Assembly (NCBI GenBank): GCA_913009895.1
Contig: CAJVXY010000019.1
Location: forward strand, 1 to 56,907
DNA from: an uncultured Acidiferrobacteraceae bacterium
GTDB taxonomy: Bacteria > Pseudomonadota > Gammaproteobacteria > Acidiferrobacterales > SZUA-150
DNA: 56,907 bases
Direction of reading: 5' to 3'
Under the pieces are notes generated by a model. It saw only the letters and a program-made list of their open reading frames with translations. It did not search any database and had not been told where the DNA came from. Position numbers and translations under genes: made by a program. Below are positions 44,956 through 53,899 of the stretch, piece by piece. The stretch's first letter is position 1; each line of letters starts with the position of its first letter.

Positions 44956-46101
44956 TTGAACTCATTACTAAGAATCCAGGCCATTTTTATTAAAGAACTC
45001 ACGCAACTAAAACGTGACAAAATGACTTTTGGTATGGTTGTGATGCTACCGTTAATACAGTTATTGTTGTTTGGTTATGCCATTAATAGCAATATTCGTG
45101 ATATTCCTGTCGGGGTGGTGGATCATAGTAGAACCGGGTTGAGCAGGGTGTTAATGCAGACCATAAGTGCCACTCAGGTAGTTAAATTTACAGAACATTA
45201 TACAAGCGAACAACAGGCAGTAACAGCAATTGCACGTGCTGAAATACGGGCTGTTTTGGTTATACCTAAAGATGTCAGCCAAAGATTAGCCCGCCACCGA
45301 ACGCTTGGTTTGGGAACAACCTCATCGACTAAAGGAGAAACAAGCCGGCCTATAGCCCAATGGGTGGTTGATGGGTCTGATACGGTAATCGCTGCAGCCA
45401 TCAAGGGGCTACGAAATATGCCGTTGTCGGAATTACTGAGGAAACCGGTGAATCGAAATACACCAACTTTTGAGGTTGCGTTGTTTTATAATCCTGAGCA
45501 ACGCACGGTAGTGAATATTGTGCCTGGACTTGTCGGTGTCATATTAACGATGACCATGATTATGTTTACTTCAGCTGCCATTGTTCGAGAGCGCGAACGG
45601 GGAAATCTGGAGATGTTGATTACCACTCCTGTGCGTCCAGTTGAATTAATGTTGGGAAAAATTATTCCGTATATGTTTATTGGTGCGATCCAGGTAATTA
45701 TTATCCTGGGTTTAGGCCACATTATTTTTAATGTCCCAATCAATGGAAGTTTATTACAGTTAGCTGATGCAACATTCCTGTTTATTACAGCCAGTCTCAC
45801 TTTAGGTTTGGTTATTTCGACCATTGCTAAAAACCAGTTACAATCTATGCAAATGACCGTATTTGTTTTGCTACCTTCAATTCTTTTATCCGGTTTTATG
45901 TTTCCCTATGAAGGTATGCCAGTAGTAGCTCAATATATTTCAGAAGCATTACCTGCAACCCATTATATACGTTTAATTCGAGGCGTTGTGTTACGTGATG
46001 TACATATATTTGAAATGACCTTTGATGTTTACTGGTTATCAATATTTACTTTAGCAGGATTGGTTGTGGCCTCTTTAAGATTTAAGAAAAACCTTGATTG
46101 A
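44956..46101 (+). CDS. ABC-2 type permease (YbhS/YbhR-like)
   Basis: A 381-residue inner-membrane permease. It begins with TTG (MNSLLRIQAIFIKELTQLKR); no upstream ATG or GTG in frame is open. A first helix at about 27-45 is followed by a large periplasmic domain (about 50-180), then five helices. The ABC-2 signature is present: FTSAAIVRERERGNLEMLIT, then PVRPVELMLGKIIPY, and the late LPATHYIRLIRGVVLRD. Only one permease gene is seen, whereas the YbhGFSR system of E. coli has two, so it may work as a homodimer. Confidence 0.9.
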   Translation: MNSLLRIQAIFIKELTQLKRDKMTFGMVVMLPLIQLLLFGYAINSNIRDIPVGVVDHSRTGLSRVLMQTISATQVVKFTEHYTSEQQAVTAIARAEIRAVLVIPKDVSQRLARHRTLGLGTTSSTKGETSRPIAQWVVDGSDTVIAAAIKGLRNMPLSELLRKPVNRNTPTFEVALFYNPEQRTVVNIVPGLVGVILTMTMIMFTSAAIVRERERGNLEMLITTPVRPVELMLGKIIPYMFIGAIQVIIILGLGHIIFNVPINGSLLQLADATFLFITASLTLGLVISTIAKNQLQSMQMTVFVLLPSILLSGFMFPYEGMPVVAQYISEALPATHYIRLIRGVVLRDVHIFEMTFDVYWLSIFTLAGLVVASLRFKKNLD

Positions 46102-46394
46102 CTAAAAATATAAACTAAATACTTTATCGTTTCATTCTGCAGCCGGATGATCGAAGTGCAGTTTATAGTCAGTGCATTTTATTGCATACGTGTCTTACAA
46201 AATCCGACACCAAGAGTTGCCTTGCCTGATATTATTGCGCAGGGAGTGGAGCCAAACCCGGGCCGCAACCTGATTTTGTGCCGCTTTCGCCAGCTCTCAG
46301 GCATCGTCACATTAGCTTGCAAGCTACAACTAAAGAAAATATCGTATTTTTCATAAAGCCCAGTGAAGTATTATTGGTGACATAATTGCCATTT

Positions 46395-47612
46395 ATGTCC
46401 CTTAGCTATTACACTGGCATGTCAAGGCATCTTTACGGGGACAGAGATATAATAATTCCAAATCTGGTGACGTTGTCTGACAGTAAGCATTGGTCGTTAT
46501 CGGTTAACCCGATGGATAACGGGACACTGATTATAGTTGCTGCAGGTGACTGGCGGTTAAAAAATAATCTACCGGATGTCGGTAGCCTTCATGCCTATCT
46601 TGGCGACCACCCGGATTATCAACAACTCGGGTTTGATTCCCGACAGGTTAGCCATTGGGACACCGGGTTTTGCACTTTTTTACTCAGCGTGATCGAATTA
46701 TCGAATAGCGTCGGGATTAAAGTCGATCTATCGGGTTTACCCGAAGGCGTGCGCCGCCTGTTGATGCTGGCAACGGCGGTACCACAAGTTAAAGATACCG
46801 GCCGCCAATACCAGGCCACAGGTAATCTGCAAAAAATTGGCCAGTCTGCCATTGATTTTGCCAACGGCGTACCGGCCGCATTGCATTTTCTGGGTGAGGT
46901 AGTACTTGCCCTGGTGCAATTCTTTAAGGGCAAGGCCCAGTACAAGCGCGCCGATTTATTCCTTATTATCCAGGAGGTCGGCCCTAACGCCTTGCCCATT
47001 GTTACCCTGATCAGTTTCCTGGTCGGTTTGATCCTGGCCTATATGGGTGCTGTGCAATTACAGCAATTTGGCGCACAAATATTTATCGCCGATCTGGTCG
47101 GCATTGGTATGGTGCGCGAAATGGCAGGTTTAATGACCGGCATTATTATGGCTGGCCGATCCGGAGCGGCCTTTGCTGCCCAGCTGGGTACCATGCAAGT
47201 CAATGAAGAGATAGATGCCTTAAAAACGCTGGGTATCTCGCCAATGGAATACCTGGTTTTGCCGCGCATGCTGGCCTTGATCATGATGGTGCCTTTGCTT
47301 ACCCTGTATGGCAGCATCGTCGGCATGATCGCAGGCATGGTGATTGCGGTTTCCGCCTTCGATGTCACGGTATTTGAATATTATAATCAGACCCTGCGTG
47401 CCCTGAATGTGCAGCAGTTTCTGGTTGGATTGAGCAAGGCCACTGTTTATGGTGTGTTGATCGCCTATTCCGGTTGTTTGCGAGGTATGCAAAGTGGACG
47501 TAGTGCCTCGGCCGTTGGCGAGGCGACAACCTCGGCAGTAGTGACCAGCATTGTGTTAATTGTGGTGGCGGCATCCATACTGACCATCGTATTCCACGCG
47601 CTTGGTATTTAA
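46395..47612 (+). CDS. mlaE: MlaE-type lipid permease with N-terminal STAS domain
   Basis: The 405-residue protein fuses a STAS domain (about 30-125: GTLIIVAAGDWRLKNNLPDV, then LGFDSRQVSHWDTGFCTFLL) to a MlaE permease (about 140-405). The latter shows GPNALPIVTLISFLVGLILA, VREMAGLMTGIIMAGRSGAA and AAQLGTMQVNEEIDALKTLG. In E. coli the STAS part is a separate protein, MlaB. It moves phospholipids between the membranes of the envelope together with the ATPase and MCE protein encoded downstream. I chose the ATG at 46395; a TTG at 46386 is possible and neither has a strong ribosome binding site. Confidence 0.9.
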   Translation: MSLSYYTGMSRHLYGDRDIIIPNLVTLSDSKHWSLSVNPMDNGTLIIVAAGDWRLKNNLPDVGSLHAYLGDHPDYQQLGFDSRQVSHWDTGFCTFLLSVIELSNSVGIKVDLSGLPEGVRRLLMLATAVPQVKDTGRQYQATGNLQKIGQSAIDFANGVPAALHFLGEVVLALVQFFKGKAQYKRADLFLIIQEVGPNALPIVTLISFLVGLILAYMGAVQLQQFGAQIFIADLVGIGMVREMAGLMTGIIMAGRSGAAFAAQLGTMQVNEEIDALKTLGISPMEYLVLPRMLALIMMVPLLTLYGSIVGMIAGMVIAVSAFDVTVFEYYNQTLRALNVQQFLVGLSKATVYGVLIAYSGCLRGMQSGRSASAVGEATTSAVVTSIVLIVVAASILTIVFHALGI

Positions 47613-47624
47613 CCGGGATTTAAT

Positions 47625-48401
47625 ATGACTGCAACTGCACAACAGGTTTCACCAGATCGGGTCCACATAAGTCTGCGTGATCTCACCATGGCCTATGGTG
47701 ATTTTGTTATTCAACGTGACTTAAGTTTTGACATCAACCATGAAGATATTTTTATCATCATGGGCGGCAGTGGTTGCGGTAAGAGCACTTTGTTAAAACA
47801 CCTGATTGGATTAATGGCACCCACAAGGGGTGATATTGAATATGACGGGGTTAACTTCTGGACATCGTCGCCACAAGTGCAGAATAAACTGAAACACCGT
47901 TTTGGCGTTTTATTTCAAAGCGGCGCACTCTGGAGCTCGCAGACCCTGGCCGAAAACGTCGCCTTATCAATAGAAGAGTATACCGATCTAGGCAAAAAAC
48001 AGATCAGTGAAGTGGTCTCCTATAAACTGGCGCTGGTGGGGCTGGCAGGTTACGAAGATTTTTATCCATCTGAAATCAGTGGTGGCATGCGAAAACGGGC
48101 TGGACTGGCACGTGCCATGGCACTAGACCCGGAGATATTGTTTTTTGATGAACCATCAGCAGGGCTGGATCCTATTAGCGCAAAAAGACTGGACGAGTTA
48201 ATTCTCGAGCTACGCGACAGCCTGAAGACAACGGTAGTGGTTGTCACCCATGAGCTCGCCAGTATCTTTGACATCGGCAATAATTCTGTTTTTCTGGACG
48301 TAGAAACCAAAACCATGATCGCCACGGGTGATCCCAGTAAATTGCGCACTGACAGTCCGGAGGCAAAGGTACGCGAATTTTTAAACCGGGGGAAAACATG
48401 A
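47625..48401 (+). CDS. mlaF: MlaF-type ABC ATPase
   Basis: A 258-residue ATPase with Walker A GGSGCGKSTLLKHL, the family's ISGGMRKRAGLARAMALDPE signature (ISGGM, as in MlaF), Walker B ILFFDEPSAGLDP and the switch VVTHELASI. It powers the permease encoded 12 bases upstream. Its stop overlaps the MCE gene start by four bases. Confidence 0.95.
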   Translation: MTATAQQVSPDRVHISLRDLTMAYGDFVIQRDLSFDINHEDIFIIMGGSGCGKSTLLKHLIGLMAPTRGDIEYDGVNFWTSSPQVQNKLKHRFGVLFQSGALWSSQTLAENVALSIEEYTDLGKKQISEVVSYKLALVGLAGYEDFYPSEISGGMRKRAGLARAMALDPEILFFDEPSAGLDPISAKRLDELILELRDSLKTTVVVVTHELASIFDIGNNSVFLDVETKTMIATGDPSKLRTDSPEAKVREFLNRGKT

Positions 48402-49213
48402 GCAAAAAAGTCAATCCCACCATCATTGGTGCTTTTATTGTTGGTGCGATCGCCATCGTAACGGTCCTGATCCTGCTATTAAGTGGTAATGTGTTATTTA
48501 AAAAAGAAGCCAAAGCTATTATGTATTTTGAGGGCTCGGTTACGGGGTTGAACGTGGGTGCACCGGTCAAGTTCCGCGGTGTAAAAGTTGGCACCGTCAT
48601 AGAGATAAAGTTAATTTTTGATTCTCAAGCGAAAACCATTCAGGTTCCCGTGATTGTGGAAATTGACAGGGATAGCTACCTGGTTAAGCTGAAGGATAAA
48701 ACCGTAAAAGCAAGTGAAACACTTATTGATACCTCTGGGTATGCTGCGCAAGGTCTGCATGCGCAGCTAAGACTCAATAGCCTGTTAACCGGTCAATTGT
48801 ATATTGAACTGGAATTTTCACCTGGCACCAGGTTTAAATTTCACGGTGATGGGACGATGAGAGAAATCCCGACTACTACCACGGCGATGCAGGAAATCAC
48901 CAAAACACTTGAAGGTTTTCCGATCAAAGAAGTATTAAATAATATCACCTCGGCCATGGCCAGCATCGATAAAATATTGTCAGACCCGATTATCCTTGAA
49001 ACAATGAATTCTCTCAACCGAACCCTGAAGTTGGCAGAAAAAACATTTAATACAGCCGATGGTGCCCTGCGTGAGGATTCGCAATTGATGTACTCTTTGC
49101 AGGATGCACTAAACGAAGTAGCGGGTGCGGCCCGTTCAGTTCGTAACCTGGCGGATACACTGGAACAACATCCTGAAGCACTGTTACGGGGTAAACCCAC
49201 GGGGGGAAATTAA
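48398..49213 (+). CDS. mlaD: MCE-domain protein (MlaD/PqiB-like)
   Basis: A 271-residue protein with an N-terminal membrane helix (about 7-29, NPTIIGAFIVGAIAIVTVLI) and one MCE domain (about 40-120: FEGSVTGLNVGAPVKFRGVK, then QGLHAQLRLNSLLTGQLYIE). A helical, partly coiled C-terminus follows. It is longer than E. coli MlaD (183 residues), with an extra region after about residue 150. It probably forms a hexameric ring that passes lipids through the periplasm. Part of this gene (48898-48938) has a diverged copy at 53769-53809. Confidence 0.92.
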   Translation: MSKKVNPTIIGAFIVGAIAIVTVLILLLSGNVLFKKEAKAIMYFEGSVTGLNVGAPVKFRGVKVGTVIEIKLIFDSQAKTIQVPVIVEIDRDSYLVKLKDKTVKASETLIDTSGYAAQGLHAQLRLNSLLTGQLYIELEFSPGTRFKFHGDGTMREIPTTTTAMQEITKTLEGFPIKEVLNNITSAMASIDKILSDPIILETMNSLNRTLKLAEKTFNTADGALREDSQLMYSLQDALNEVAGAARSVRNLADTLEQHPEALLRGKPTGGN

Positions 49214-49214
49214 T

Positions 49215-49814
49215 ATGAAAAATGGTTTATTCGTTTTTATGTTCATGTTTATACTCACCACGGCTGGATGCTCTGCGACAGCACCTTCCCAGTATTATCT
49301 GCTCAGTCCGATCAAGGACACCGCCACAGTTTCGTTTCCCGAAGTTGATAAAATACAGGTTATTGGCGTTGGGCCAATAAAATTCCCGAAATATTTTAAT
49401 CGCGCACAACTTATCCGCTTTTCAGGTGCCAATAAAGTGGTAGTAGAAGAATTTAAGCGCTGGGCAGAGCCGGTTGACCAAAACTTTACGCGTGTCTTGC
49501 GCACTAATTTAACCATGTTGTTGGCTTCCAGTTACGCCATCGATTACCCCTGGAAACGTGCGATGAATGTTCAATACCAGGTGACACTGGATATTTATCA
49601 GTTTGAAACGGACCCGGATGGCAGTGTAAATGTGAAGGCGAATTGGGCGATATTTAATTTAAAAAAAGGTAAAAAACTGGAAGTAGTGCGGAAGTTTAGC
49701 TATGGCAAAAAAATTGATGGCATAGATTATGAAAAAATTGTTGCCGAACAAAGTCGGGCGCTTGAACTATTAAGCAGGGACATCGCTACAGAAATGCAAA
49801 AACTTTTGAATTAG
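49215..49814 (+). CDS. PqiC-like ABC-type transport auxiliary lipoprotein
   Basis: The 199-residue lipoprotein starts with the ATG at 49215, one base after the MCE stop. The signal ends TTAGC (Cys19). The family (DUF330/PqiC, 'ABC-type transport auxiliary lipoprotein') is shown by SQYYLLSPI, VIGVGPIKFPKYFNRAQLIR and KRWAEPVDQNFTRVLRTNL. It is an outer-membrane-attached partner of MCE transporters. MlaC and MlaA genes are absent, so the operon mixes Mla-type core with a Pqi-type lipoprotein. Its 3' end has a scrambled duplicate at 53804-53893. Confidence 0.88.
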   Translation: MKNGLFVFMFMFILTTAGCSATAPSQYYLLSPIKDTATVSFPEVDKIQVIGVGPIKFPKYFNRAQLIRFSGANKVVVEEFKRWAEPVDQNFTRVLRTNLTMLLASSYAIDYPWKRAMNVQYQVTLDIYQFETDPDGSVNVKANWAIFNLKKGKKLEVVRKFSYGKKIDGIDYEKIVAEQSRALELLSRDIATEMQKLLN

Positions 49815-49885
49815 CGAGCTACGATTAAACATGAAGGTTATGTAATCCCCCCCCAATAAGAAAAATTATTTAGTTACTCCTTTTT

Positions 49886-50020
49886 ATCTCTCCAGAGTAA
49901 ACTTCCCGCCGTTTGCGGCGTAATGGTCTGTAGGTTGGTGCTGAGGAACAAAGCCCAACATTAATTTTGGTGGAGTTCCTTGGCTTAGTTGTTGGGCTTC
50001 GTTCCTCAGCACCAACCTAC
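49886..50020. repeat. Palindromic GTAGGTTGG element with conserved flank, copy C
   Basis: The flank ATCTCTCCAGAGTAAACTTC continues CCGCCGTTTGCGGCGTAATGG and matches copy B (19893-19938). Then comes a complete palindrome at 49930-50020: arms GTAGGTTGGTGCTGAGGAAC with AAGCCCAAC, and their reverse complement, identical at 29 of 30 positions. The central spacer TTTTGGTGGAGTTCCTTGG contains the inverse of the copy B middle. It lies between convergent genes, so it may help end both transcripts by forming a hairpin. Confidence 0.8.
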
Positions 50021-50056
50021 AATCAGGAATACACCGCCAGTTTGCCGCGGGGCTGG

Positions 50057-51022
50057 TTATTTTATTTTTGCCACTTGCCGCAAGCGCGAAGAAAAATCTT
50101 TGGCATCCAGTTTTTTCATTTCGAGATCAATACGGCTTTGTGCCCGAAGTTTATCGAACGGCATGTCAGTTCGAATTGCAGCGTAGTCATACAGGAATCT
50201 GTCCACGTATCCATTCACCACAAGACGCCAGTCTGAAGGCAGTCGATCGGGATTGGCTTCGCTGTGCAATCGAATGGCCGAGGTGCAGTTCATGGTCAGT
50301 GCGTGATAGAACTCAGGCGTTTTTACCAGGCGATTCATGTGGTCTACATAACTTGCCAGGAATTGACGCATACGATTAACCGGGGTGTTCAGGCGATAAA
50401 TATAAACTTCTTCATTGCGATAGTTTGTTCGCAAGCGGATTAAATCTCGTTCATCGGCAGCCACGTAGGCCAGGGTATATTGTTTAAAGAAGCCTTCGAG
50501 CGCAGAATACTCCTGGTGTTTGTCTTTGCGCGTCTCAATGGATATAGCCAGCTGCTCGCCATTTTCAAATCCCCAGCTTAGAATCGTATGGGAAATATAA
50601 GGAGAACCCCAATAGGACATAAACAGGTCGATGGTTTTTAGCCGGGATAAATCATAGGTTCGGGTTTCCCACTTTTCAGTAAACTCAGTTTCGGTTCGGT
50701 ATTCGAAATTTCGCACGTTATGCAAGGTCAGGATGTCGCCCTTGATTGTGCCAAAAGGAATATTGGAGACATCCGGCGCCCAATCTTTATCGTTTACTGG
50801 TTTTAATGTGCTCCACCAGATTAGTAAAACAGTAAAAATGCCGCCAAGAGCTACCAGGCTTCTCCAGGACATTTTGTTGAAATACAAGATGACGGGCAGG
50901 GTGGCGATAAATATTATCAGTATGCCGATTTTTAAAGTCAATACTGACGGGCCGGCATAAAAGATGGCCATGCTGCCCCAGATCCAGACGAGAATTAAGG
51001 CTAATACGATCAGTATTCGCAT
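50057..51022 (-). CDS. DUF4105 membrane protein
   Basis: A 321-residue protein with three N-terminal helices (about 1-22, 28-47 and 55-70) and a large domain of the DUF4105 family. The core pattern is NVRNFEYRTETEFTEKWETR, then LSRLKTIDLFMSYWGSPYIS, LAISIETRKDKHQEYSALEG and CTSAIRLH near residue 250. The conserved YWGSP, the Arg/His residues and NCTSA could be catalytic. The function of this family is not firmly known. It stands alone on the minus strand, facing the mla operon across repeat C. Confidence 0.87.
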   Translation of the reverse strand: MRILIVLALILVWIWGSMAIFYAGPSVLTLKIGILIIFIATLPVILYFNKMSWRSLVALGGIFTVLLIWWSTLKPVNDKDWAPDVSNIPFGTIKGDILTLHNVRNFEYRTETEFTEKWETRTYDLSRLKTIDLFMSYWGSPYISHTILSWGFENGEQLAISIETRKDKHQEYSALEGFFKQYTLAYVAADERDLIRLRTNYRNEEVYIYRLNTPVNRMRQFLASYVDHMNRLVKTPEFYHALTMNCTSAIRLHSEANPDRLPSDWRLVVNGYVDRFLYDYAAIRTDMPFDKLRAQSRIDLEMKKLDAKDFSSRLRQVAKIK

Positions 51023-51145
51023 AATGTTATATCTAGTTAAATAATGAATAGCCGTACTCAGCCGTTTAATTATATCATGCTAAATATGAATTTTCTGCAA
51101 GTATGTATGTAGTAGTGCCCTATCATTTTTATACAGGAGTAAAGA

Positions 51146-52506
51146 ATGAAAGCTAGCGGTATATTTCGACAGCTTTTTTTAATTCTATCTGTACTGTTAC
51201 TCGCATCCTGTGCGGGCCAAAAGGTCTACCAGGTTGATTTACTCCCCGCACCTGAAATATATACCGAAGGCCTCGTAAACCCATTTCCGGATAAAAATCC
51301 GCTTGACAATGCACCTTATAAAGGGATTTTGTATGCCACAGACCGTTTACCAGGCAGGAAAACTTTTTTGAATATCAAACCAAAAAACGATGACACTTAC
51401 TATAAAAATGAACGTGGGACCTTGTTACGTTTGGGAAAAGCAAAAATTGAAATTGATCGACGAAAATTCATTAAAAAAAACCAGCCAGCTGGGAAGAAAT
51501 TAAGGAAATATCACTAAAAAAAACCAGAGATTATACTTATCCGCTACAAATTAAAGATATCGAGGAATTTGGTGTTCTGGATCGCAGTCACAATATATTT
51601 AGAGATGCGAAAGATAGTGCCGCCAAAACAGACAAGCCGGGTAAAAAGTTCGCCATGCTAATTAATAAAAAACTGGCCATGTCCAGAAAAAAAGATATTT
51701 ATATCTACGTACATGGTTACAACACGGTTTTCGAGGACCCGTTGTTGGTTGCCGCAGAGCTTTGGCACTACATGGGATACGACGGGGTATTTATTGCCTA
51801 CTCCTGGCCTGCAACACCCCGCGGCCTGGCCTACCTGGCCGATATGGATACGGCGCGACTGACGAGTCGTAACTTACGAATACTCCTGGAATTTTTATCG
51901 GATGAAACCAGCGCAGAGAATATTCATCTCATTGGTTATAGCATGGGTGCCCGGGTGGTGACTTACGCAATCAAGGATAGTGCATTAATTTATAAGGGCC
52001 AGCCCCATGAACGAATACGAAAAAAATTACATATTGGCGAAGTCATATTGCTGGGCAGCGATCTTGACAGGGGCGTCTTTGCCGGTTATCTGCTTGATGG
52101 TTTATTAAATGTTCCAGATAATCTGAATGTATATATGTCTGGATCTGACAGTGTTCTGGGTGCCTCGAACTGGTTGTTTGAACGAAATCGTCTGGGAGAG
52201 AACTGGACAGGAGGTAAACCACCGCAACCGGTAGTGGATTATTTAATCAAAAACCCGAACCTGCGCTTTATTGATGTGACAAAGGCCGAAAGCGCGGGGT
52301 CAGGTAATGGCCATAGTTATTTTACTGGTAGTCCCTGGGTGAGTGGCGATATTCTATTAACGCTGATGTTTGGTTTATCGCCAAAACAACGTGGCCTGGT
52401 TAAGGATGAATATAATATGTGGAAATTCGAAGATTATTACCAATCGAATTTACGTCGTGCGCTCGAGATGCTTGACCCCAAACTACTTGATGTTAATTTA
52501 CGTTAA
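51146..52506 (+). pseudogene. DUF900 alpha/beta hydrolase lipoprotein split by a frameshift in A8
   Basis: The ATG at 51146 starts a lipoprotein (LLASC, Cys22) that reads to a stop after 123 residues (RRKFIKKNQPAGKKLRKYH). In the -1 frame, the protein continues without a gap from base 51481 (PASWEEIKEISLKKTRDYTY) into a complete hydrolase: HGYNTVFEDPLLVAAELWHY, YSWPATP and nucleophile motif GYSMGAR. One A is missing from the A-run 51473-51480 (eight instead of nine). Within it lies A AAA AAC (51475-51481), the classic -1 slippery heptamer in the right frame. It could be a pseudogene, a sequencing error or a recoded gene; the second half alone would lack the lipoprotein signal. Confidence 0.85.
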
Positions 52507-52543
52507 ATAAATAGTTCTGTATTTTTTTGACCTTTATATTTAT

Positions 52544-53767
52544 ATGAAAAGACGCGACTTTTTAAAGTCTGCCGGCCTGTTACCCCTGGCCCTAACTGGC
52601 TGTCAGTATTTGCCATTTGATGGTGTTGTTAATCCCTGTCTCAAGGTCCAGTTACCAAAATATTTACGTGAACACGAACTTGTTCAGGCAGTATGGGAAG
52701 GGCTTGATGCAAGCAAGGTTTGGGATGTGCATACCCATCTTATCGGAATTGGTGATAGCGATGAAGGTGCCTGGGTTAATCCCAATATGCAGTCGTCTGC
52801 CAATCTCTGGCGTTACATTCAGTTTAAATTTTATATTAATGGTTCGTGCGCTAATCCTGACAAAAAAGAAACCATGGATCAGGCTTATGTAAATCGATTA
52901 TTGCAACTCCATAATGATATGCCAGAGGGGTTTCGATTTATGTTGCTGGCGTTTGATTATTATTATAACGAAAAAGGTGAGTACGATAAGGCGCAGAGTG
53001 TTTTTTACACACCTAATCGTTATGTACTCAAACAAACCAAACGATATCCGGGGCAGTTTAAATGGATTGCCTCAATTCATCCCTATCGTGAAGATAGTGT
53101 CGAGGAACTTGAGTTTGTAATAAAGAATGGCGCACGGGCCATCAAATGGTTGCCCGGCGCCATGGGTATTAATCCTGCCAGTCAGTTATGTGACCGATTT
53201 TACGATGCCCTGGTTAAATATAATTTTCCAATTTTGACGCATTCCGGCGAAGAGCACGCGGTGGATGTCCCGGAAGAAAAACGTTATGAAAATCCTCTAT
53301 TGTTTCGGCGCGCCCTGGATAAAGGCGTGCGGGTTATTTTTGCCCATTGTGCCACCATGGGCGAGAGTACGGACCTGGATAAAGGAGAGAAAGGCGCCAA
53401 AGTGGCTAACCTGGATTTGTTTGGACGTTTAATGGATGAGACACAATATGGGAAACAGGTTTATGGTGATATCTCAGCCATTACCCAGATTAACCGGGAC
53501 AGACAAATGATCGAGAAAATAGTCAGTCGTGAAGATTGGCATGAGCGTTTATTATATGGCTCCGACTACCCTTTACCCGGTGTGATGCCGGTATTTTCGC
53601 CCTGGAATTTTTCGGATTGGGGCCATTTACCGCTAAGGGAAGCAAATTTGTTATCGGATATTCGCCAGTATAATCCTGCCCTGTTTGATTTTATGTTAAA
53701 GCGGCGAATTAAAGTAAATGGCCATCAATTTGCAACAACGGTATTTGAGACGAGTGACAAGTTTTAG
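52544..53767 (+). CDS. Tat-exported amidohydrolase lipoprotein
   Basis: A 407-residue amidohydrolase-2-type enzyme. The N-terminus has a twin-arginine motif (KRRDFLKS) and a lipobox (ALTGC, Cys20), so it is folded in the cytoplasm and then exported as a lipoprotein. Metal ligands are suggested by WDVHTHLIG, PILTHSGEEHAV, VIFAHCATMGES and LYGSDYPLPG with the final Asp. The substrate is unknown; decarboxylase- or lactonase-like hydrolysis is usual for the family. A scrambled relic of the mla operon begins two bases after its stop. Confidence 0.87.
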   Translation: MKRRDFLKSAGLLPLALTGCQYLPFDGVVNPCLKVQLPKYLREHELVQAVWEGLDASKVWDVHTHLIGIGDSDEGAWVNPNMQSSANLWRYIQFKFYINGSCANPDKKETMDQAYVNRLLQLHNDMPEGFRFMLLAFDYYYNEKGEYDKAQSVFYTPNRYVLKQTKRYPGQFKWIASIHPYREDSVEELEFVIKNGARAIKWLPGAMGINPASQLCDRFYDALVKYNFPILTHSGEEHAVDVPEEKRYENPLLFRRALDKGVRVIFAHCATMGESTDLDKGEKGAKVANLDLFGRLMDETQYGKQVYGDISAITQINRDRQMIEKIVSREDWHERLLYGSDYPLPGVMPVFSPWNFSDWGHLPLREANLLSDIRQYNPALFDFMLKRRIKVNGHQFATTVFETSDKF

Positions 53768-53768
53768 A

Positions 53769-53893
53769 CACTAAAACCCTTGAAGATTTTCCGATCAATG
53801 AGGTATTAAGCAGGGACACTGCGATGGAATTGAAAAAACTTTTGAATTAGCGCGCTACGATTTAACATCAGGGTTTTGTATTCCCCCCCCAAT
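53769..53893. repeat. Chimeric relic of mlaD and the PqiC-like gene
   Basis: Bases 53769-53809 match 48898-48938, inside mlaD (36 of 41 identical). From 53804 on, the sequence matches 49768-49856, the 3' end and trailer of the PqiC-like gene, down to the C-run and AAT, at roughly 80 percent. The two source segments lie about 835 bp apart and share TATTAA (48933-48938 and 49768-49773), and the junction falls exactly on this motif. So an mla copy once stood here and lost its middle by a microhomology deletion, or a piece was duplicated and deleted. Non-coding now. Confidence 0.85.
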
Positions 53894-53899
53894 CAATAA

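Noticed and set aside
46147..46356. 69-codon frame between the ABC permease and the mlaE gene
   Set aside because: No signal, no family and no ribosome binding site; the surrounding 290 bases show only a GCTTGCAAGC palindrome and no other feature.
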